Notes under the pieces: model-generated
Seen by the model: only the letters and a program-made list of their open reading frames with translations
Database searches by the model: none
What the model was told of the DNA's origin: nothing
Assembly (NCBI GenBank): GCA_947567585.1
Contig: CANONE010000092.1
Coordinates: 1-8,471, forward strand
Length of the DNA: 8,471 nucleotides
DNA from: an uncultured Clostridia bacterium
Lineage (GTDB): Bacteria > Bacillota > Clostridia > Oscillospirales > Acutalibacteraceae
Reading direction: 5' to 3'
Position numbers and translations under genes: made by a program
Shown here: in pieces, positions 6,326 to 8,471 of the stretch
Numbering within the stretch: position 1 is the first letter of the stretch
How the letters are laid out: each line of letters opens with the position of its first letter

Positions 6326-7150
6326 ATGAATGTGGGCATTATTATTGGCCATTCTAACGAAGGCATGGAGGAGAAATTTGTCCAGGCGGCGAAACAAAAT
6401 TTCAAACACTGCCAGCTGGTAAGCTGGAATCCGGCCCTTTGGACCCGGGAGAACGCGGAGGAAATCGCCGCGCTGCGGGATAAGTACGGGATAGAGATTA
6501 CCGCCTTTTGGTGCGGATGGTCCGGCCCCACCCGATGGAATTTCACCGAGGGCCCCGAGACGCTGGGAATTGTACCGGTGGCCTTCCGGGCTCAGCGGCT
6601 GCAGAACCTTTTGGACGGCGCGGCCTATGCCCGGCTTTTGGGCGTGCGGGATGTGGTCACCCACATGGGATTCATCCCGGAAAACCTGACGGACCCCAGC
6701 TATCCCGGCGTGCTGGCCGCGGTGACGGTTTTGGCCCAGGAGCTCAAACGCCATGACCAGAACCTGCTTTTTGAAACCGGCCAGGAAACCCCGGTGGTGC
6801 TGCTGCGGCTTTTTGAGTCCATCGGTACCGGCAACCTGTATGTCAACCTGGACCCGGCCAACCTGATCCTCTATGGCAAGGGCAACCCAGTGGATTCCCT
6901 GGACGTTTTTGGAGACTATGTCAAAGGCGTACACGCCAAGGACGGCCTGTATCCCACCAATGGCCGGGAACTGGGCCACGAGGTAAAGGTAGGCCAGGGC
7001 AAGGCCGACTTCCCCGCCCTGCTAAAGGGCCTGCGGGCCCATGGCTTTGACGGCAGCCTCACCATTGAACGTGAGATCACCGGCGAACAGCAGACCAAAG
7101 ATATTCTGGAGACCCAGGCATACCTACAAGATCTAATCGCACAGCTTTAG
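6326..7150 (+). CDS. Sugar phosphate isomerase/epimerase-like TIM-barrel protein
   Basis: This 274-residue protein has the xylose-isomerase-like/AP-endonuclease-2 TIM-barrel fold (COG1082-type), whose members isomerise or epimerise sugars using a divalent metal. Likely metal ligands are Glu150 or Glu154 (LFETGQE), Asp176 (NLDPANL), His203 (VHAKD) and Glu248 (LTIERE), in the usual barrel order. The GQGKADFPALLKGL stretch (223-236) and the DGSLTIEREI end are typical of the family. No signal peptide, so cytoplasmic. ATG 6326 is chosen because GAGGGG (6312-6317) sits 8 bp upstream and the N-terminus MNVGIIIGH begins the first strand. An in-frame GTG at 6269 would add residues out of family character and falls within the inverted repeat. 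The gene stands before a sugar-permease pair, which suggests a role in using the same sugar; the substrate cannot be named. The name epimerase is a family assignment, not a proven reaction. Confidence 0.87.
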   Translation: MNVGIIIGHSNEGMEEKFVQAAKQNFKHCQLVSWNPALWTRENAEEIAALRDKYGIEITAFWCGWSGPTRWNFTEGPETLGIVPVAFRAQRLQNLLDGAAYARLLGVRDVVTHMGFIPENLTDPSYPGVLAAVTVLAQELKRHDQNLLFETGQETPVVLLRLFESIGTGNLYVNLDPANLILYGKGNPVDSLDVFGDYVKGVHAKDGLYPTNGRELGHEVKVGQGKADFPALLKGLRAHGFDGSLTIEREITGEQQTKDILETQAYLQDLIAQL

Positions 7151-7235
7151 CCCCAAAAGCCAGACCAAAACCGCTCCGAAATCCTCAGCCGCCCGAAAGG
7201 GATGCCCGAAATCCGACTGCGTCACCCACCTTCGG

Positions 7236-7279
7236 CCCCGAAACAGCGGCTGCCGGCGCCGAACCGGTAAAATTCGGGG
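7236..7279. other. Long-range stem in the epimerase-permease gap
   Basis: CCCCGAA (7236-7242) pairs with TTCGGGG (7273-7279) around a GC-rich interior of 30 nt that can fold on itself. The gap from 7151 to 7365 holds no gene that I can support, only this and the two hairpins that follow. Function unclear. Confidence 0.3.
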
Positions 7280-7280
7280 T

Positions 7281-7314
7281 AAAGTTTTTGTTCAAACTTT
7301 TTTCAAAAAGTTTG
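7281..7314 (+). other. AT-rich overlapping hairpins before the permease gene
   Basis: CAAACTTTTT (7293-7302) is followed, after TC, by its exact complement AAAAAGTTTG (7305-7314). Upstream, AAAGTTT (7281-7287) can instead pair with AAACTTT (7294-7300), followed by Ts. The two folds share bases and cannot form together. It could be a terminator/anti-terminator pair or an intergenic repeat of a kind frequent in clostridial genomes. Confidence 0.45.
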
Positions 7315-7320
7315 TAGGGG

Positions 7321-7340
7321 CGTGGGGACAAAGCCCCATG
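7321..7340. other. Short GC hairpin next to the permease ribosome site
   Basis: TGGGG (7323-7327) pairs with CCCCA (7334-7338), extended by a C-G and a G-T pair, around ACAAAG. It lies 8 bp before the ribosome site and directly after the AT-rich hairpins, as if all belong to one compact element. Confidence 0.45.
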
Positions 7341-7365
7341 GCCTTCACGAGGGGAGCAAATCAAT

Positions 7366-8331
7366 ATGAGTAAACCAGCCGGGGCACAAGCTGTGCCAAA
7401 AAAGAAAAGCGCGCTAAAGAAATTTATTATCAGCAATAAGATCAACCGAAACTGGATCATGTACGTGATGCTCATTCCAGTAATCGCCTACTTTGCCATA
7501 TTCTGCTACGCCCCCATGTATGGCATCACCTTGGCTTTTAAGGATTACAAGGTCAGGGCGGGCATCATGGGAAGCCCCTGGACCGACCCCATCTTTAAAT
7601 ACTTTTTGGAGTACTTCAATTCTCCCTACTTCACAAGGGTGCTGACCAATACCATCCGGTTAAGCCTGGAATCCCTGGCCTTTGGGTTCCCGCTGCCCAT
7701 TCTTCTGGCATTGGCCATTAACGAGGTACGCTCCACGAAATTTAAAAAATTCGTTCAGAACGTCACCTACGCCCCCCATTTCCTATCTGTTCTGGTACTG
7801 GTAGGCGTGATCAAGTCCTTTACCAACTCCGACTACGGCATTGTCAACATCGCCATCCGGGCCATGGGCGGGGAAGGGGCCAACTGGCTGCAGATGGACA
7901 CCATGTTCCGGCCCCTGTATATCGGCTCGGGGGTGTGGCAGAACATTGGCTGGGACGCCATCATCTACATAGCGGCCCTGGCGGGCATAGATCCCACCCT
8001 TCACGAGGCGGCCATGATCGACGGGGCCAGCCGGCTGCAACGATTGTGGCACATCAATATACCGGGCATTTTGCCCACCATGGTGATTTTGCTGATTCTT
8101 AATTCCGGCAATATCATGAATGTGGGCTTCGAAAAGGTCTTCCTGATGCAGAATGATTTAAATATGGCCGTTTCGGACGTTATCTCTACCTATGCCTACC
8201 GTATTGGCATAGAAAGCGCCCAATATAGCCTTTCCACGGCCATCAGCCTTTTTAACTCTGTGGTTAACTGCATTATGCTCTTGCTGGTAAACGGCATTTC
8301 CCGCAGAGTCAACGAGACCAGCTTGTGGTAA
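7366..8331 (+). CDS. LplB-type ABC sugar transporter permease
   Basis: This 321-residue integral membrane protein is a CUT1-family (MalF-like) permease, the LplB/COG4209 type that moves oligosaccharides inward with a second permease, a lipoprotein binding protein and an ATPase. A Lys-rich cytoplasmic N-terminus precedes about six membrane segments (roughly 31-50, 97-118, 135-150, 185-207, 236-250 and 290-310). The diagnostic EAA loop for the ATPase is EAAMIDGASRLQRLWHINIPG (214-234). APMYGITLAFKDYK (49-62) and the FGFPLPILLALAINE stretch (106-120) are typical of LplB. ATG 7366 follows GAGGGGAG (7349-7356). The next permease starts 12 bp downstream, so the two are co-transcribed and should form a heterodimer. 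A solute-binding lipoprotein gene would be expected beyond the right edge, as in related loci; no ATPase gene is in the window, and these systems often share a common MsmX-like one. Confidence 0.94.
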   Translation: MSKPAGAQAVPKKKSALKKFIISNKINRNWIMYVMLIPVIAYFAIFCYAPMYGITLAFKDYKVRAGIMGSPWTDPIFKYFLEYFNSPYFTRVLTNTIRLSLESLAFGFPLPILLALAINEVRSTKFKKFVQNVTYAPHFLSVLVLVGVIKSFTNSDYGIVNIAIRAMGGEGANWLQMDTMFRPLYIGSGVWQNIGWDAIIYIAALAGIDPTLHEAAMIDGASRLQRLWHINIPGILPTMVILLILNSGNIMNVGFEKVFLMQNDLNMAVSDVISTYAYRIGIESAQYSLSTAISLFNSVVNCIMLLLVNGISRRVNETSLW

Positions 8332-8343
8332 GGGGGAAGCGGC

Positions 8344-8471
8344 ATGTTTAAAAATATGAAGCGCATGTCCAAGGGCGACATTATTTTTGAAGTGGTCAAC
8401 TGTGTTTTTCTGGGCCTGATCGCGGTCGTGATTCTCTACCCGCTTATCTACGTGGTCAGCGCCTCTTTTAG
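8344..8471 (+). CDS. Second ABC sugar permease (LplC/YesQ-type), 5' part
   Basis: Forty-two codons are present before the window ends, starting ATG 8344 with GGGGGA-like ribosome site (8332-8337) about 6 bp upstream. The peptide has a short basic N-terminus (MFKNMKRMSKGD) and a membrane segment GLIAVVILYPLIYVVSASF, the classic start of MalG-like CUT1 permeases of the LplC/YesQ group. It begins 12 bp after the LplB-type gene, consistent with the partner half of the transport channel. The family's EAA loop and the remainder lie off the right edge. Confidence 0.87.
   Translation, partial: MFKNMKRMSKGDIIFEVVNCVFLGLIAVVILYPLIYVVSASF

Overview
The window looks like chromosome from a spore-forming Firmicute, most plausibly a gut-type Clostridia (Oscillospiraceae/Ruminococcaceae-like). 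The grounds are the 3' end of spoIVB, a PdaA-type spore-cortex deacetylase, a GC-rich recA-recX pair, a comF gene and CUT1-type (LplB-like) sugar permeases, all with strong Shine-Dalgarno sites. Genus cannot be fixed from sequence alone. The first ~590 bases are far more AT-rich than the rest and were acquired separately, or are an assembly artefact.

Region 1 (1-1830) is accessory DNA. It holds an AT-rich coiled-coil ORF entering from the left edge, joined abruptly near base 591 to the last ~78 codons of a large serine recombinase in another frame. An intact Rpn/PD-(D/E)XK 'transposase'-family gene follows, with its own good promoter and an in-frame 12-bp tandem repeat. A short non-coding stretch with an IS-end-like look closes the region.

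Region 2 (1831-3004) starts inside spoIVB, at the conserved serine-protease motif. Only the last 51 codons and a strong terminator hairpin are left. PdaA follows. So foreign DNA sits exactly where the 5' part of a sporulation gene should be.

Region 3 (3005-5858) is the DNA-repair/competence block. recA has a near-consensus promoter and a candidate SOS box. recX follows 6 bp after recA, and comF converges on the opposite strand with its own near-consensus promoter.

Region 4 (5859-8471) begins with a divergent control region. It holds a 15-bp perfect hairpin and an imperfect ~25-bp inverted repeat bracketing a promoter. A sugar-phosphate isomerase/epimerase-like TIM-barrel gene follows, then a hairpin-rich gap, an LplB-type permease and the start of a second (LplC/YesQ-type) permease running off the right edge. 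Together these look like uptake and processing of an unidentified oligosaccharide.

No rRNA, tRNA or CRISPR array was seen. The items most worth a second look are the spoIVB truncation next to a broken recombinase, the chimeric joint at ~591, and the long inverted repeat around the epimerase promoter.
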